A stretch of 64,000 nucleotides of DNA. Source: Cervus elaphus (lineage: Eukaryota > Chordata > Mammalia > Artiodactyla > Cervidae). Positions 32,127 to 44,079 of the stretch are shown in pieces. The DNA lies in the NCBI RefSeq assembly GCF_910594005.1, contig NC_057841.1, forward strand, positions 11,765,001-11,829,000, read 5' to 3'. A program made the position numbers and the translations under genes. Every line of letters starts with the position of its first letter. Positions within the stretch are counted from its first letter, which is position 1. The notes beneath the pieces are model-generated. The model had not been told where the DNA came from and did not search any database. It saw nothing but the letters and a program-made list of their open reading frames with translations.

Positions 32127-32250
32127 GGAGGAGGAAATGGCAACCCACTCCAGTATTCTTGCCTGGAGAATCCCAAGGACAGAGGAGCCTGGTGGGCTAC
32201 AGTCTATAGGGTTGCAAAGAGTCGGACACGACTAAAGCCACTGACCACAC
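32127..32250 (+). mobile_element. Bov-A monomer SINE with target duplication
   Basis: Bov-A body flanked by the perfect 12-bp duplication aagcatgcttat at 32115-32126 and 32251-32262. The few substitutions in the body suggest a fairly recent insertion. Confidence 0.9.
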
Positions 32251-32487
32251 AAGCATGCTTATTCACGCTACACACACACACAGGAGCAAGTCTTGGGCCT
32301 CTAAATTAATTGCCCTAGATCTGATTATTTCCACAGCTAAGCAACATGTACTACTGTCTGAGCAAAATTGTATTTTTAAATGATCGTTGAAAGCATTCAA
32401 ATAAGGCAAACACTTGAGGGACAGATGGAAAAGTGGTCATAGTGACAGGAAAGTAAGATGATGCCCAAAATAAAAAGCTGTCAGGCA

Positions 32488-32592
32488 GCACTTTTTTCTT
32501 CTTGGCTTCACCATGAGACATGTGGTATCTTAGTTCCCTGACTAGGGATCAAACTCGTGCTTCCTGCAGTGGAAGCCAGGAATCTTAATGGC
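32488..32592 (-). mobile_element. CHR-2-like SINE
   Basis: 'tttttcttcttggcttcaccatg...atcttagttccctgactagggatcaaactcgtg...agccaggaatcttaatggcc'. Flanks 'gcagcac(ttttt)' and 'gcagcattttt' look like a target duplication. Confidence 0.7.
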
Positions 32593-34247
32593 CAAGCAGC
32601 ATTTTTTGTGTGAGGGTCTTCAGAACACCAAAATAGCTAGAGTTAGAACAAAGCCCAAAACCAGATGTTCCTATCATGGAAAATACATTAATTCTGATTT
32701 TTTTCCCCGACTTAAAACATGGACAGTTTTCTTTTTTTTAAGAAATGTTAAAATTAGGGTGGCCCTAATTTGCTGAGTCCATAGCTCTCACGTATGAAAT
32801 TTGCATTCAGAAAACTTAATTTCCAAATAATGTCACACAGAATTTAAGTGGAGTATGAGCATATAAGGTGTTGCACAAGATACACATTTTAGTAGTTGGT
32901 AAAAAGTCTGAGTTCATATAAAGATGAAAGGAACACTATACCTTGAAATAACAATAACACAATTAAAAATACTTTAGTCTTGAGAAAAGTGTATTTTAGA
33001 ATTAAATTATTCAAATGCCTAAAAACACGCCGGGTGCAAGGATTTGGCATAGACTGTTGCCACTGACTAAGCGGTCACTGTTAATAAAATGTCTTCGAAC
33101 TGTACAGGAAACTGAGGTCTGGTCATTCCAAGCCACAGACTTCAGCCCTAAATAATGTTCCCCAGCCTTCCACAGGCAGAACAACAGAGACAGCAAGAGG
33201 CGGCAATAGTGATTAAATTAACAACTTGAAAAACAAAATAAAATATTGTTTAGAAATGAAATTGAGCCTCTCCTCTTTGCCATTTTTCAATTTAGAATGA
33301 TGAAATGCACGGAAACGCCACAAGGGGGTGCTGCTGGTAAACCGACAAGAGCCCTGCCTTGCCCACTGCAGCAACAAGGAAATAATCTGAGTGTCCACCC
33401 TCCTGGGATATCAAGATGAACTCGGACAGTCCACAACGGAGGGGAGAGATCTTAAGAGAGGAGTACGTTCAAGAACATTTTTCCAGAAACAGAGCACCAA
33501 GCCGTAAAGACAGGCGTGGAAAGGCAAACGGGATGTCAGGTCTTTCCTTCCCTTATTTTCTCATCACAGATTTAGTCATTTGAAGAAAAAAGCAATCTCT
33601 GCTTCTCTTGAACGGAGCATTAAACTTGAGACATGTTTACTCTTCATTCTCTTTGGGGAACTATCCACTTTAAAAGCAGCTCCAAAGCTCAGTGTCCTGG
33701 GAGGAGCCTTCCATGGGGACGCCCACCTCCGCCCAGCCAGCCTCCAGTGACCCCGCGCATCATTTCAGTTCAAAGAGCAGTCCTCCGTCACTTTCTCAAG
33801 GGCTAAGTTAAAAAAAAAAAAAAAAAGCAAACAAACAAAAACCGAAGGTTTAAAATGCAAATCGAATTCTGAAAGTCTGAGTCGGGCTTTGTTGTGCTCA
33901 GAATTAATTCCACTATTTCTAACTTGCCCTGAAGTGAAGTTGCCAAAGAATTTGCTGAAACTCGAGGACTAGAAGCTATAAAGCTCATGATGATTTAGCT
34001 TAAAAGCTTTCCCAGAAGTGACAGTACAAAAACGAAGCTCCTCTCACAGGGCTAAGGTTTTCTCTTTTTAATAAAAGACCTGTGATGCCTTGATTTGATT
34101 ATTTTTCAAGAATTATTTTCAAAATGGGCCACAAAAGTTGTTTTCTTCAGTCTTGTTAGCCTTAACCTACTATCCCCAAATCAACTGCAATTTAGCTATT
34201 TTAGCTGCTTCAGTTTTGGGACTTTTTTCCACTGCTGCTGTGAACTA
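32593..34247. other. Unique AT-rich sequence
   Basis: A CTCF-like core lies at 33318-33333 and an A run at 33808-33825. No coding frame is supported. Confidence 0.45.
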
Positions 34248-34593
34248 AGATGGACAGGACAGCAAGGAGATCGGACCAGTCAGTCCTAAAGGAAATCAAT
34301 TGAATATTGATTGATTGATTTTTGACTATTCATTGGGAGGACTAATGCTGAAGCTGAAGCTCCAATGCTTTGGCCACCTGACTCAAAGAGCCAACTCATT
34401 GGAAAAGACCCTGATGCTGGGAAAGATTGAGGGCAAGAGAAGGGGATGACAGAGGATGAGATGGTTGGATGGCATCACTGACACAATGGACATGAGTTTG
34501 AGCAAACTCCTGGAGATGGTGAAGGACAGGGAGGCCTGCATGCTGCAGTCCATGGGGTCCCAAAGAGACAGACACGACTGAGCGACTGAACAA
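34248..34593 (+). mobile_element. BovB 3' end, older variant
   Basis: Segment equivalent to RRSNQSILKEI...SLEGLMLKLKLQ...DSLEKTLMLGKI...RMRWLDGITDSMD...VMDREAW with stops. It ends in 'ctgaacaacaa' rather than ACTGA repeats. A 20-base 'ttgattgattgatttttgacta' expansion lies at about 34303-34328. Confidence 0.85.
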
Positions 34594-34776
34594 CAAGCCT
34601 TGAGGAGCATCCAGCGGCAAGTCTGGAGAGTGTGTCATCAGATACTAAAGCGATGGACACAGGCAGCATGGCTTGGGAAGAATGGGGGTTGTGTAGTTAG
34701 ACAAACCCTGGAATGGGCTGAATCATGTCCTCCGAAAAGAACTGTTCACATCCCACCTCTGGGTACCTGTGTGGGT

Positions 34777-35108
34777 GTGTGTGCTCAGTCATGTCCGACT
34801 CTTTGGGACCTCATGGACTGCAGCACACCAGGCTTCCCTGTCTTTCACTATCTCCCTGAGCTTACTCAAACTCATGTTCATCGAGTCCATGATGCCATCC
34901 AACCATCTCATCCTCTGTCACCCCCTTCTCCTCCCGCCTTCAATCTTTCCCAGCATCAGGGTCTTTTCCAATGAGTCATTCCTTTGCATCAGGTGGCCGA
35001 AGTATTGAAGCTTCAGCATCAGCATCAGTCCTTCCAATGAATATCCACGATGGATTTCATTTAGGATGGACTGGTTTAATCTCCTTGCTGTCCAAGGGGC
35101 ATCCATAC
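34777..35108 (-). mobile_element. BovB 3' end, inverted relative to its neighbour
   Basis: Reverse copy of the same BovB 3' region ('gtgctcagtcatgtccgactctttggg' to 'ctggtttaatctccttgctgtccaagggg'). Together with 34248-34593 it forms two arms of roughly 330 bp around a spacer of about 180 bp. Confidence 0.85.
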
Positions 35109-35642
35109 AAAGGGGATGAAAATAGCAACTACCCCGATGGCTGGTGTGAAGATTACAGGAGATAATTGACCACATCAACACAGTTATGTTAAATTTTGTG
35201 GATTGAAAATAAAAATTACCATGATAGGGAAATTATTAGAAGGAAAGTTTGGTTTTTAAAAAAGGTAAACTTAACTGAAAAAGAAAAAGCAAAGCAAAAT
35301 TGTTTAATAAGACTCCGTGGCCACCGGAGGTCAGTGTTGTTTCGAAGCAAAATCCCCATTAAGTCCCTCTGGGGGTGTAAAGGTCTTACAAGAAATGACT
35401 ACATTTTCTTCTAAAAAATGTTAACTTCAATATATCTGATTTTTAGACTTACTGAGTGACAGATGGTCACAGTCTTTTAAAAAAAATAAACTTGTTAGAA
35501 AAAATCAACTTGTTAAAGATATACATTTTGTGCAAAAATGAGCTTGGATCCTCCTCATTCAAAAGTAATAAGAGAAATTAAGGGAGGGGAGAAATATATG
35601 CATAAAAAACATGCACCTACTCAAATATATATTTCTGGTCTT
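35109..35642. other. Unique sequence, no supported feature
   Basis: AT-rich; nothing recognised. Confidence 0.5.
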
Positions 35643-35842
35643 CAGCCACTTAGTCGTGTCCGAATGTCTGCGATCCCATGGACTGTAGCCCACCAGGCTC
35701 CTCTGTCCATGGGATTCTCCAGGCAAGAATACTGGAGTGGGTTGCCATTTCCTACTCCAGCGGATCATCCCAACCCAGGGATCAAATCAGCGGCTTCTGC
35801 ACTGCAGGCAGATTCTTTACCAGTGAGCCACCTGGGAAGCCC
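35643..35842 (-). mobile_element. Bov-tA SINE
   Basis: Reverse body then a head ending 'gagccacctgggaagccc'. Confidence 0.85.
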
Positions 35843-36417
35843 ATATTATATCTATAGGTACATAGATATATTTGCAATCTTACCCAGAGCTCAGTGCCAG
35901 GGAAAAGTAAAAACCATGTCTTATAACACTTACTCTGTAACTGAAGAGGTCAGTAACACATAGCATCTCTTAAATTTAAAAAAAAAAAATTATAAATATT
36001 TTTTAAAATTAAAAAAAATGCTCTACTGCAAACAATGAAGGCAGAGATTACCTCTGGTAGCATCATTTGCAATGTCTTTGCTCTAAGATTGGGAGAGTTG
36101 AGGGAAGGAGAGAAGAGACGACCTTGAACGCAGGGGTGAAAACTGACAATGAACCTGTGGGGAAACCACATTGGGGTAACTGGGGCTGGTCTTGGGGACA
36201 CATTGTGTGATTCTGATGCATCCGTGTTGCCCAAGTTCCGCACTTACCTGAGACATTCGGATATTCATTCATCCACTGCTCTGGACAAAGAAATGGGCAA
36301 AAACAGAGAGATTCCCAGCCCTCACGGAGCTGTGTTAAATGAGCAAACAAATGTTTGAATATATGGTTATTTATGGTAAGAAGGGCTCGGAAAGAAAAGA
36401 GCAGTGTGGCCAGAACA
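35843..36417. other. Unique sequence, no supported feature
   Basis: A-rich and T-rich runs near 35978-36020; otherwise featureless. Confidence 0.5.
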
Positions 36418-36517
36418 GCAGTTTCCCTGGTGGCTCAGATGGCAAAGAATCTGCCTGCCATTCGGGAGGCCCGGGTTTGAGCCCTGGGTCGGGAAGATCC
36501 CCTGGAGAAGGGAATGA
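36418..36517 (+). mobile_element. Bov-tA head fragment
   Basis: Only the tRNA-like head and the first bases of the body ('ccctggagaagggaatga') are present; 3' truncated. Confidence 0.75.
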
Positions 36518-37012
36518 CCAGACAAGACCTCGCGGAGGAAAGTGAAATTTGAGCAGAGGACCCGAGGACCATTTGGGTCATGAGTTGTGAATCAGTGTTT
36601 CGGGTCAAAGACGCCAAAGCCAGTGCAGACAGTCCACAGTGAGTGAAAAGGAAAGAAGTGCGGATGTATCCCAAGGGCAATGGGAAACCAGTTTGCACTT
36701 AAAGGCTAAAGAACCATTTTGGCTGCTATATACACAACGGATGGTCTGACGATTCAGCAAGAGTGGAAGGAGGGAGACCCAGTGGTGGTTAGGCATGCGT
36801 GTGGTATCCAGGGAGACCGCGTCTGAGATGGAGAAAAGGAAACGGGTTGCAGACATTTGGAGGGAGAGTCAGCCAGTCTTATCAGGGGATCAGACAGGGG
36901 CAGGGGGACAGTATTTCTCTTTACTCTGTGTGGACCTGTACGCTTAAGTCTCTACTGCTGAAACTTAATTGTTTCTACAGAGAAATACCAACCTTTCCTC
37001 TTAAAGAAAGAA
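36518..37012. other. Unique sequence, no supported feature
   Basis: Nothing recognised. Confidence 0.5.
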
Positions 37013-37216
37013 CGTGAAGTCGCTCAGTCATGTCCAGCTCTTTGCGACCCCATGGACTATAGCCTACCAGGCTCCTCCATCCATGGGATTTTCTAGGCAA
37101 GAGTACTGGAGTGGGTTGCCATTTCCTTCTCCAGGAGATCTTCCCAAACCAGGGACTGAGCCTGGGTCTCCCTCATTGTAGGCAGATGCTTTACCGCCTG
37201 AGACACCAGGGAAGCG
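37013..37216 (-). mobile_element. Bov-tA SINE
   Basis: 'gtgaagtcgctcagtcatgtccagc' start and a head ending 'gagacaccagggaagc'. Confidence 0.85.
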
Positions 37217-38167
37217 TTTGCATTTCCTCTTAAAAGTAGAATTATTAAATTGTCACCACTTATACAAAGAAGAATCAAATAATCATGTATCCTTGATTGT
37301 TTTGATGTATGTATATAAAATAATACCAACAAAGTGCCACGGCTTTTTAATGGGAATGGAAGCAAAACTGCCTTCAGCCACATGCTTTTAAATTTAATAA
37401 AGAAAAAATGAAAAGGTGATTATTCCCTTGCCATTCTGATTTTATATCCATTGTTCAAAGTCTCTGTTGCTTTTTCTTCTCCTAGAAATAGTCATGGGAA
37501 ATGGATATATTGAATCCAAAAATATTCGTCCCCAAATCTATAAATTATAGTCAAATTTCATTTCTACTGTAAGGGAACATTTTCAACAATACACAAGCAC
37601 TGTGAGTATCTGTGCCAGCCAGGCAACTAACAGGAGAAGAGATGGGCCTGTGGATGCATCTGATTCGAGAACAAGGACTAACATAAACTAAACAGGCAAA
37701 GCTTCACCCCAGATGAGTTCTGGACATGCTCATGAGACGGAGGTTACCGGGGCAAGTTGGTTTCCTTCTGGCAGAACTGGATGAGCCACGCCTGCGGGTA
37801 GAATCCTAAGGGAACAGATTTCAAAAGACGTTAGGTGCCAGGCGGAGACTGCCTCGGACTACAGGTGTGGGGGGCTGGGAGATATTTTTAAATTATAGGA
37901 CATAATGCCAAAAGAGGCAGTTGACTGTAACAGCTGCAATTTTCCCGTAAAAGAGGAAAAGAGTTTAACACAAACAGACAAGTAGTTACTGGGCCAAATA
38001 CCAGAGGTATGTCTAGATGCCCATGTTCAAGCGTGGCACAAATTACCTGGATCTGTTCCCATGAGACTCTCTCTGGGAACTCCTCCCTGCCAGTGTCTCT
38101 TTTCCAAGGAGCAGCCCAAGGACTCTTCATGATTCTTACTGTTGTAGGAACAAATCAGGATGATGGT
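37217..38167. other. Unique sequence, no supported feature
   Basis: AT-rich to 37600, then mixed; no repeat or frame recognised. Confidence 0.5.
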
Positions 38168-38487
38168 TGTGAAGTGAAAATGAAAGTCGCTCAGTCGTCT
38201 GACTCTTTTCCACCCCACGGGCTATATAGTCCATGGACTTCTCCAGGCCAGAATACTGGAGTGGGTAGCCTTTCCCTTCTCCAGGGGATCTTTCCAACCC
38301 AGGGGCCAAATCCAGGTCTCCTGCATTGCAGGCAGATTCTTTACCAGCTGAGTCACAAGGGAAGCCCAGGAATACTGGAGTGGGTAGCCTATCCCTTTTC
38401 CAGCGGATCTTTCCAGGACCCAGGAATTGAACTGTGGTCTCTTGCATTGCAGACAGATTCTTTACCAGCTGACCCACAAGGGAAGCT
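38168..38487 (-). mobile_element. Bov-tA dimeric SINE
   Basis: One Bov-A body followed by two tRNA-like heads in reverse (ending 38368 and 38487), the mirror arrangement of 7758-8063. Confidence 0.85.
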
Positions 38488-38724
38488 GAAAGGGCTCTGC
38501 AAAAATAAAATGTGCAACACGATGCAAGATGATGTTATAATCTGTTATAATTTCCTTTCATGATTCATCTGTTACATTTTACCACAACTATAGGCTTCAA
38601 GTAGATAGAAGTATCATACAATTATACATTTTATATTGTGTAATAGGATTACATGGCTTATTGTGAGTACTCAATAACAAAATGAATGCTAAAATCTCCT
38701 TAAAAAAAAAATTTTTTTTTTTTT

Positions 38725-38924
38725 TTGCTCAGTCATGTCTGACTCTTTGTAACCCTGTGGATTATAGTCCCGCCAGACTCCTCTGTCCCTGGGAGTTTCC
38801 AGACAAGAATGCTGGAGTGGGTAGCCATTCCCTTCTCTAGGGGAATCTTCCTAACCCAAATATTGAACCCAGCTATCCTGCATTGCAGGCATTTTCTTTA
38901 CCATCTGAACTACCAAAGAAGCCC
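38725..38924 (-). mobile_element. Bov-tA SINE
   Basis: Preceded by a T-rich tract (38711-38726). Diverged head ending 'gaactaccaaagaagcccc'. Confidence 0.8.
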
Positions 38925-38935
38925 CATACTTATTT

Positions 38936-39035
38936 TGATCTCATCCCAAGTCCTGAAATCTGATTTAGGACAGGATCAAGGCATATGTATTTTCACAATT
39001 CTCTAGGTGATTCTGATGGGCACGCCAACTTCTGA
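38936..39035 (+). mobile_element. hAT-like MER fragment
   Basis: 'caagtcctgaaatctgatttagg...acaattctctaggtgattctgatgggcacgcc' resembles the interior and end of MER5/MER58-type elements. One end is missing. Confidence 0.4.
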
Positions 39036-39064
39036 ATCTCTGCATTGTTTTAATAATTAGGTAA

Positions 39065-39176
39065 AGTGAAGTGAAGTTGCTCAGTCGTGTCTGACTCTTT
39101 GCGACCCCATGGACTGTAGCCTGCCAGGCTGCTCTGTCCATGGGATTTTCCAGGCAAGGTACTGGAGTGGGTTGCC
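39065..39176 (-). mobile_element. Bov-A monomer SINE with target duplication
   Basis: Reverse Bov-A flanked by attaggtaa at 39056-39064 and 39177-39185. Confidence 0.9.
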
Positions 39177-39319
39177 ATTAGGTAAGATTGTGGTAATAAA
39201 TAAATGTAATTTATTTTCACGTACATATTTGAGATTTTTTTTTTAAAATAATCCTTATGGATTAACAAGGTAAGAAATGCAAATAGTCTATCAATCAACA
39301 CATATGCAGATGACGCAGA

Positions 39320-39359
39320 TTAACTCGATTTTTTTTTTTTTTTAGGTTAACTCGATTTT
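39320..39359 (-). mobile_element. Tail-only micro-insertion (poly-T)
   Basis: ttaactcgatttt occurs at 39320-39332 and 39347-39359, with only T residues and 'agg' between. This fits target-primed insertion of almost nothing but a poly(A) tail, or slippage. Confidence 0.6.
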
Positions 39360-41279
39360 ATGTGGGGCTTTTATAAGCAGTAGTTTCTCTGCTCTTCCTG
39401 CCGCTCACCGCGGTATCTGTCACTCTCAAACCTAGAAGTCCCCAGATGGCGTCTGTCTCACAGGTGGTCAGGGGCAGACCCTGGCTGCCTCCACCACCCC
39501 GAGCTGCGTGAAACTCCTTGCTGCCATTGGTCCCCTCTTCCACTGGCGCCAGGCGGAACCCCAGGGCGCCAGCGCCGTTGTGTGGGGTCCTTCCCGAGCC
39601 TAAGTCACTGCCTGCCTGGGGTCTCAGCAGCACCACTGGGGTCTCAGAGCACTGGGCCCCCGGTGCACACAGGCTGATGTTCGGTGCTATCTCATGACAC
39701 GGGAAGTGCATGCACAGAACACGCCCCTCCAGGTCACGCTTCTCTGTCGGCTCCCCAAAGAGCTTCCTTGTGCTCCCAATGCCATCCCCAGGTTTTTAAA
39801 ATTAGCTGTTTCTGTCTTTAGTCCCCAGACTTGAGGACCCCACCTGATGGAGGGTGTGTGCGGAAGAGACAGGAGAGGACCCAAGGTTAGTGGGACGAGA
39901 ACCAGGGTTAAATGACCCCAGCAGCTCCAAGAGCAGTTCCCTCTTCTACATACGAATCTGGGGTGTTTCCATCACACCAATTTTAGCTCTAATCTCCTCT
40001 CCCTTATTTTCTGGTGCTGCTCATCAGAAAGGCTGCTCCCCTGGGTCTGGCAGAAATGCTTGAATTCTAGCTGGACTACAGCTTAGGGGCAGGCTGGGAC
40101 CTCCTAAAGCCATTCCCAGAGTCCTCCATTTGCAATGGGAGGAACATCTGGCAGACCAGTAGTTTTGTTGACAACTGAACATATCATATAGTCCACGTTT
40201 GCAGAGAGCTGTTCCAATATCTTTCACTCTTCATAAAACTATAATAATCAATAGTGGTACTCCTCCCCCTCCTTCCTTCACCCAAGTACAAGGCTGTTAC
40301 AGAGTCAAAAAGTTCTGATCAGTCCTTGGAACACGACCCAGCCCCGACGCTGGTCCATCAAGCTAATGTGCCATTAAAACCTTGTTTGTCAAAGCTGATC
40401 TTTCCCAAGGTGACTGCGCCCCGGCTCCTCGAATGCACCCACTTCAGACCTTGCTGGTCAAGCAAAGTGTCTGTCCTTGTCCCTGGCTGATGTACAACAA
40501 ACTCCAGGATGACACTCCAACCACGCAGGATGAGGGGACTTGGGGTGTTTGGGGCGGGGGGAATCTCCAGCTGCAAGTGAGCAGCAGAAACACCCCTGAC
40601 CTTGTAGATCAGACACTCTCAAGAGTTTGGAATCAGGCTTAGCTGATGATACAATTAGCACTTCCTTGAGGGACAGGAGAGAGAACTTTATTTTGGTCTG
40701 GTAACTCATTCATCTGGCTACCAGTCAAGTAAGATGCAAACGTATGATTTCAAATAGCCTTTTTTTTTTCTTTCTATTCTTCCTTTTGAGATAATTTCAG
40801 CCTTACACAAAAGCTGCAAAAATAATACAAAGAATACCCACATAGCCCTCAAGGAGATTCCCAACTATTGACATGTGAATCACGTTGTCTCCATTATTCT
40901 CCCTGTCTCAAGCACAGTATGTTATTTTCTGAAAAGTTGGAAAGTGAGTGGTGGACATAAAGACCCCCTCCTCCCAAAACCTGCCTTATTAACCACATTG
41001 CAATTAACAAAAGCAGGAAATTGACATTGATATACTACCAGTATCTATCCTATAGATCTTACAATTTTGCCAATTGTATTACTAACGTCCTATGCCACAA
41101 AAGAAAGAAAGAAAGAAACAGAATTTTAAGGCTTATCAAGTCACCGTTGCTCTGAGACTCAGGTAACTGGTAGCATAATAATTCTTAGGGTTCAGTACAG
41201 CATAGTCCTGGTCCTAAAACACTCCCTGATATTTAGACGTTGAAACCCACTGCTGTCTTCTCAATTGAAGGGGAGGAAG
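39360..41279. other. Unique sequence, no supported feature
   Basis: GC-rich to about 39720, with a 117-codon minus frame (39711-39358) lacking any recognised motif. Mixed thereafter. A (GAAA)n tract lies at about 41100-41119. Confidence 0.45.
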
Positions 41280-41737
41280 TGACGACCCTGAATGTTGATC
41301 ATGTGCCTTTTTCAAAACTGAAGTGTCGTTGCTGTACAGTATTACGTAAGTTATAGGCGCACAATACAGTGATACGCAATTTTTAAAGGATGTACTCTGT
41401 TCAGCGTTATTATAAAATAGTGCCTATATGCCCCCTGTTGTACTGTATATCCTTGTAGCTTATTTTATACGTCACAGTTTGAATCTCTTAACCCCCTATC
41501 TTCCCCTTTTCTGTCCCCACTGGTAACCAGCAGCCCTTTCTCTATATCGTGAGTCTGTCCTCTGTCATGGTCACTAGTTTGTGGTCCTTTTTAGATGCTA
41601 CATACCAGTGATGTCACACAGTGTCTGTCCTCTGTCTGACCCACTTCACCCAACATAATGTCCTCCAAGTCCATCCACGTTGCTATGAATGGCAAGATTT
41701 TACTCCAGTTTACGTCTGAACAGTATTCCATTGTGTG

Positions 41738-41739
41738 GC

Positions 41740-41771
<32 letters not shown>

Positions 41772-41788
41772 CACATGCACACACATAC
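41738..41788 (+). repeat. (GT)n(GC)n(CA)n compound microsatellite
   Basis: GT run, then GCGCGC, then CA-rich sequence. It is imperfectly self-complementary and arose inside the L1 3' UTR. Confidence 0.9.
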
Positions 41789-41795
41789 ACATCAT

Positions 41796-42000
41796 GGGGC
41801 TTCCCAGGTGGCTCAGTGGTAAAGAATCTGCCTGCCAATGCAGGAGAGACAGGTTCGATCCTTGGGTGGGGAAGATCCCCTAGAGAAGGAAATGGCAACC
41901 CACTCCAGTATTCTTGCCTGGAGAATCGCATGGACAGAGAGCCTGGCACACTACAGTCCATGGGATTGTAAACAGTCGGACCTGACTTAGCAACTAAGCG
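41796..42000 (+). mobile_element. Bov-tA SINE nested in L1
   Basis: Full head and body, with little divergence; flanks are CA-rich, so the target duplication is ambiguous. Confidence 0.85.
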
Positions 42001-42121
42001 TGCACACATGCATGTATATCACACCTTCTTTATCATCATCTGCTGATGGACACTTAGGTGGATTCCACACGTTAGCAATTGTGAACACTGGGGTGCAAAT
42101 ATCTTTTCGAATTAGTGTCTT

Positions 42122-42264
42122 CTTAAATTTTTATTTATTTATTTAGGCTGCTTAGGCTCTTATTTGTGGCATATGGGATCTAATTCCCTGACCAGGTATT
42201 GAATGCAGTTCCCCTACATTGGAAACTCAGAATCTTAGTCACTAGACCACCAGAGAAGTCCTCA
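42122..42264 (-). mobile_element. CHR-2-like SINE nested in L1
   Basis: Flanked by the perfect 12-bp duplication aattagtgtctt at 42110-42121 and 42265-42276. T-rich tail first, head last. Confidence 0.85.
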
Positions 42265-42330
42265 AATTAGTGTCTTTTTTATTTCAGATATATACACAGG
42301 AGTAGAACTGCTGAATCCTATGGTAGTTCT

Positions 42331-42643
42331 AGGGCTTCCCTAGTAGCTCAGCTGGTAAAGAATCCCCCTGTAATGCAGGAGACCCCAGTTCGATTCCTGG
42401 GTCAGGAAGATCCCCTGGAGAAGGGAGTGGCAACCCACTCCAGTATTCTGAGTCTCCTCTGGTGGCTCAGCTGGTAAAGAATCTGCCTGCAGTGCAGGAG
42501 ACCTGGGTTCAGTCCCTGGGTTGGAAAGATCCCCTGGAGAAGGGAAAGGCTCCCCACTCCAGTATTCTGTCCTGGAGAATTCTATGGACTGTACAGTCCA
42601 CGGGGTCACAAAGAGTCAGACACGACTGAGCCACTTTCACTTC
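42331..42643 (+). mobile_element. Bov-tA dimeric SINE nested in L1
   Basis: Heads at 42331-42450 and 42452-42540, one Bov-A body, ending 'gccactttcacttct'. Confidence 0.85.
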
Positions 42644-43485
42644 TCATGCTAGCTCTAGTCCTAGTTTTAGAAACCTTCCTACCATTTTCCACAGTGACTA
42701 CACCAATTTACCTTCTCACCAACAGTGTACAGGGTTCCCTTTTTCCCACATCCTCACCAGCTTGTCGTTGAGTTCTCCTTGAGGACAGCCATTCTGACAG
42801 GTGGGAGGCGACAGCTCCTTGCGGTTTTGATTTGCATTTCCCTGACACTGGGATGCTGAGCATCCGGCCAGGTACCTGCTGGCCATCTGCGTTTCCTCTT
42901 TGGAAAACTGCCTATCAGTTCTTCTGCTCATCTTGTAACTGGATTGTTTCTTTTTATGATGTTGAGTCGCAAGAGCTGTTCAGTATGTTGGCTATTAACC
43001 CCTATTGGCCACATCATTTGCAAATATCTTCTCCCATTCAGTCGGGGGTTCTCTTGTCTCGTTGATGGTTTCCTTTGCTATGCAAAAGCTTTTAAGTTTA
43101 ATTAGGCCCCACTTGTTTACTTTTGCTTTCATTTCTGTTGCCTTAGGAGACAGATCCAAAAACTATCGCTACGATTTATGTCAAAGACAGCTCTGCATTC
43201 TCTTCTAAGACTTTTATGGTTTCAGATTTTACATTTAGGTCTTTAGTCCATGTTGAGTTTATCTCCTTTTATTTCTTCTTATCTTCTTTATTTCTTCTCT
43301 GTTTCTCTTCTGAGCAACTTAATTTAATTCCACAATTCCTTACTGACTGCCTGATATACCCAAGACACTATCTTTGGTTCAGGGGGATACAAAGTTCTTT
43401 AAGATGCAGTCTCAACACCCCATGAATCAAAATGTTATTAAACAAACAGTAGCTTAGTGGAAATAAAAAACAGTAGTAAAAAGGT

Positions 43486-43660
43486 AGTAAAAAAAAACAG
43501 TAGTAAAAAACTGTATAACACAGAGAACTATATTCAGTATCCTACTATAAGAATATCAATATATATATGTGTGTGTGTGTAACTGAATCATTTTGCCATC
43601 AGCAGAAATTAACACCACACTGTAAATCAACTATACTTCAATTAAAAATTTAAAAATAAA
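43486..43660 (+). mobile_element. Bovine-type L1 3' end, copy 1
   Basis: 'ctgtataacacagagaactatattcag...gtaactgaatcattttgcc...tgtaaatcaactatacttcaatt' with an A-rich tail. Confidence 0.75.
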
Positions 43661-43663
43661 AAA

Positions 43664-43880
43664 AAAGAATAGATACCACAGGGTTCTATTGTACAGCACA
43701 GGGTACTATCGTCTATAGCCTGTGAAAATTCATAATGGAAAAGAAAATGAAAATGAATGTATACATATGTGTGTGTGTGTGTGTGTGTAACTGAATCACT
43801 CTGCTGTGTGGCAGAAATTAACACAACTTGTTATAGTTGTAAATCAACTATACTTCAATTTTTAAAAAAAGGGAGAGGGA
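43664..43880 (+). mobile_element. Bovine-type L1 3' end, copy 2
   Basis: Same segment again in the same orientation ('gtacagcacagggtactatcg...gtaactgaatcactctgctg...gtaaatcaactatacttcaattttt'), with a (GT)n at about 43769-43788. Confidence 0.75.
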
Positions 43881-43889
43881 TAGAATAGA

Positions 43890-44060
43890 TTATTGGGTCC
43901 CTACTGTTTGGTAGATGCCTTATCAAGTGATCATATGCATATAACATTTTTCACAAATATGGTGACATTGGCATGATTTTCCTTGTTTCATGGATGTGGA
44001 AATCGAGGCTCATAAAATCAAGATATCTGCCTGAGAAGTCCATGCAGTGAGACTTAGAGA
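43890..44060 (-). mobile_element. MIR/MIR3-like fragment
   Basis: 'ctactgtttggtagatgccttatcaagtgatcatatgca...catggatgtggaaatcgaggctcataaaatcaagatatctgcc' follows MIR-type order, diverged. Strand assignment is tentative. Confidence 0.45.
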
Positions 44061-44079
44061 TCTGTCTCCGAAGCCGTTC

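Larger units (their letters stand above)
41280..43270 (-). mobile_element. L1 (3' UTR and ORF2 C-terminal part), minus strand
   Basis: Reading the minus strand, the L1 ORF2 end and 3' UTR are clear. Plus-strand landmarks are 'cccaacataatgtcctccaagtccatccacg' (41651), 'ctgctgatggacacttaggtggattcc' (42040), 'cagtgactacaccaatttaccttctcacc' (42695) and 'atatcttctcccattcagtcggg' (43024). Several stops. It hosts three SINEs and a GT array. Confidence 0.85.

Noticed and set aside
39358..39711. 117-codon minus-strand frame in GC-rich unique sequence
   Set aside because: No recognisable motif, no splice context and no homologous family known to me; it ends in a retrotransposon-like tail scar.
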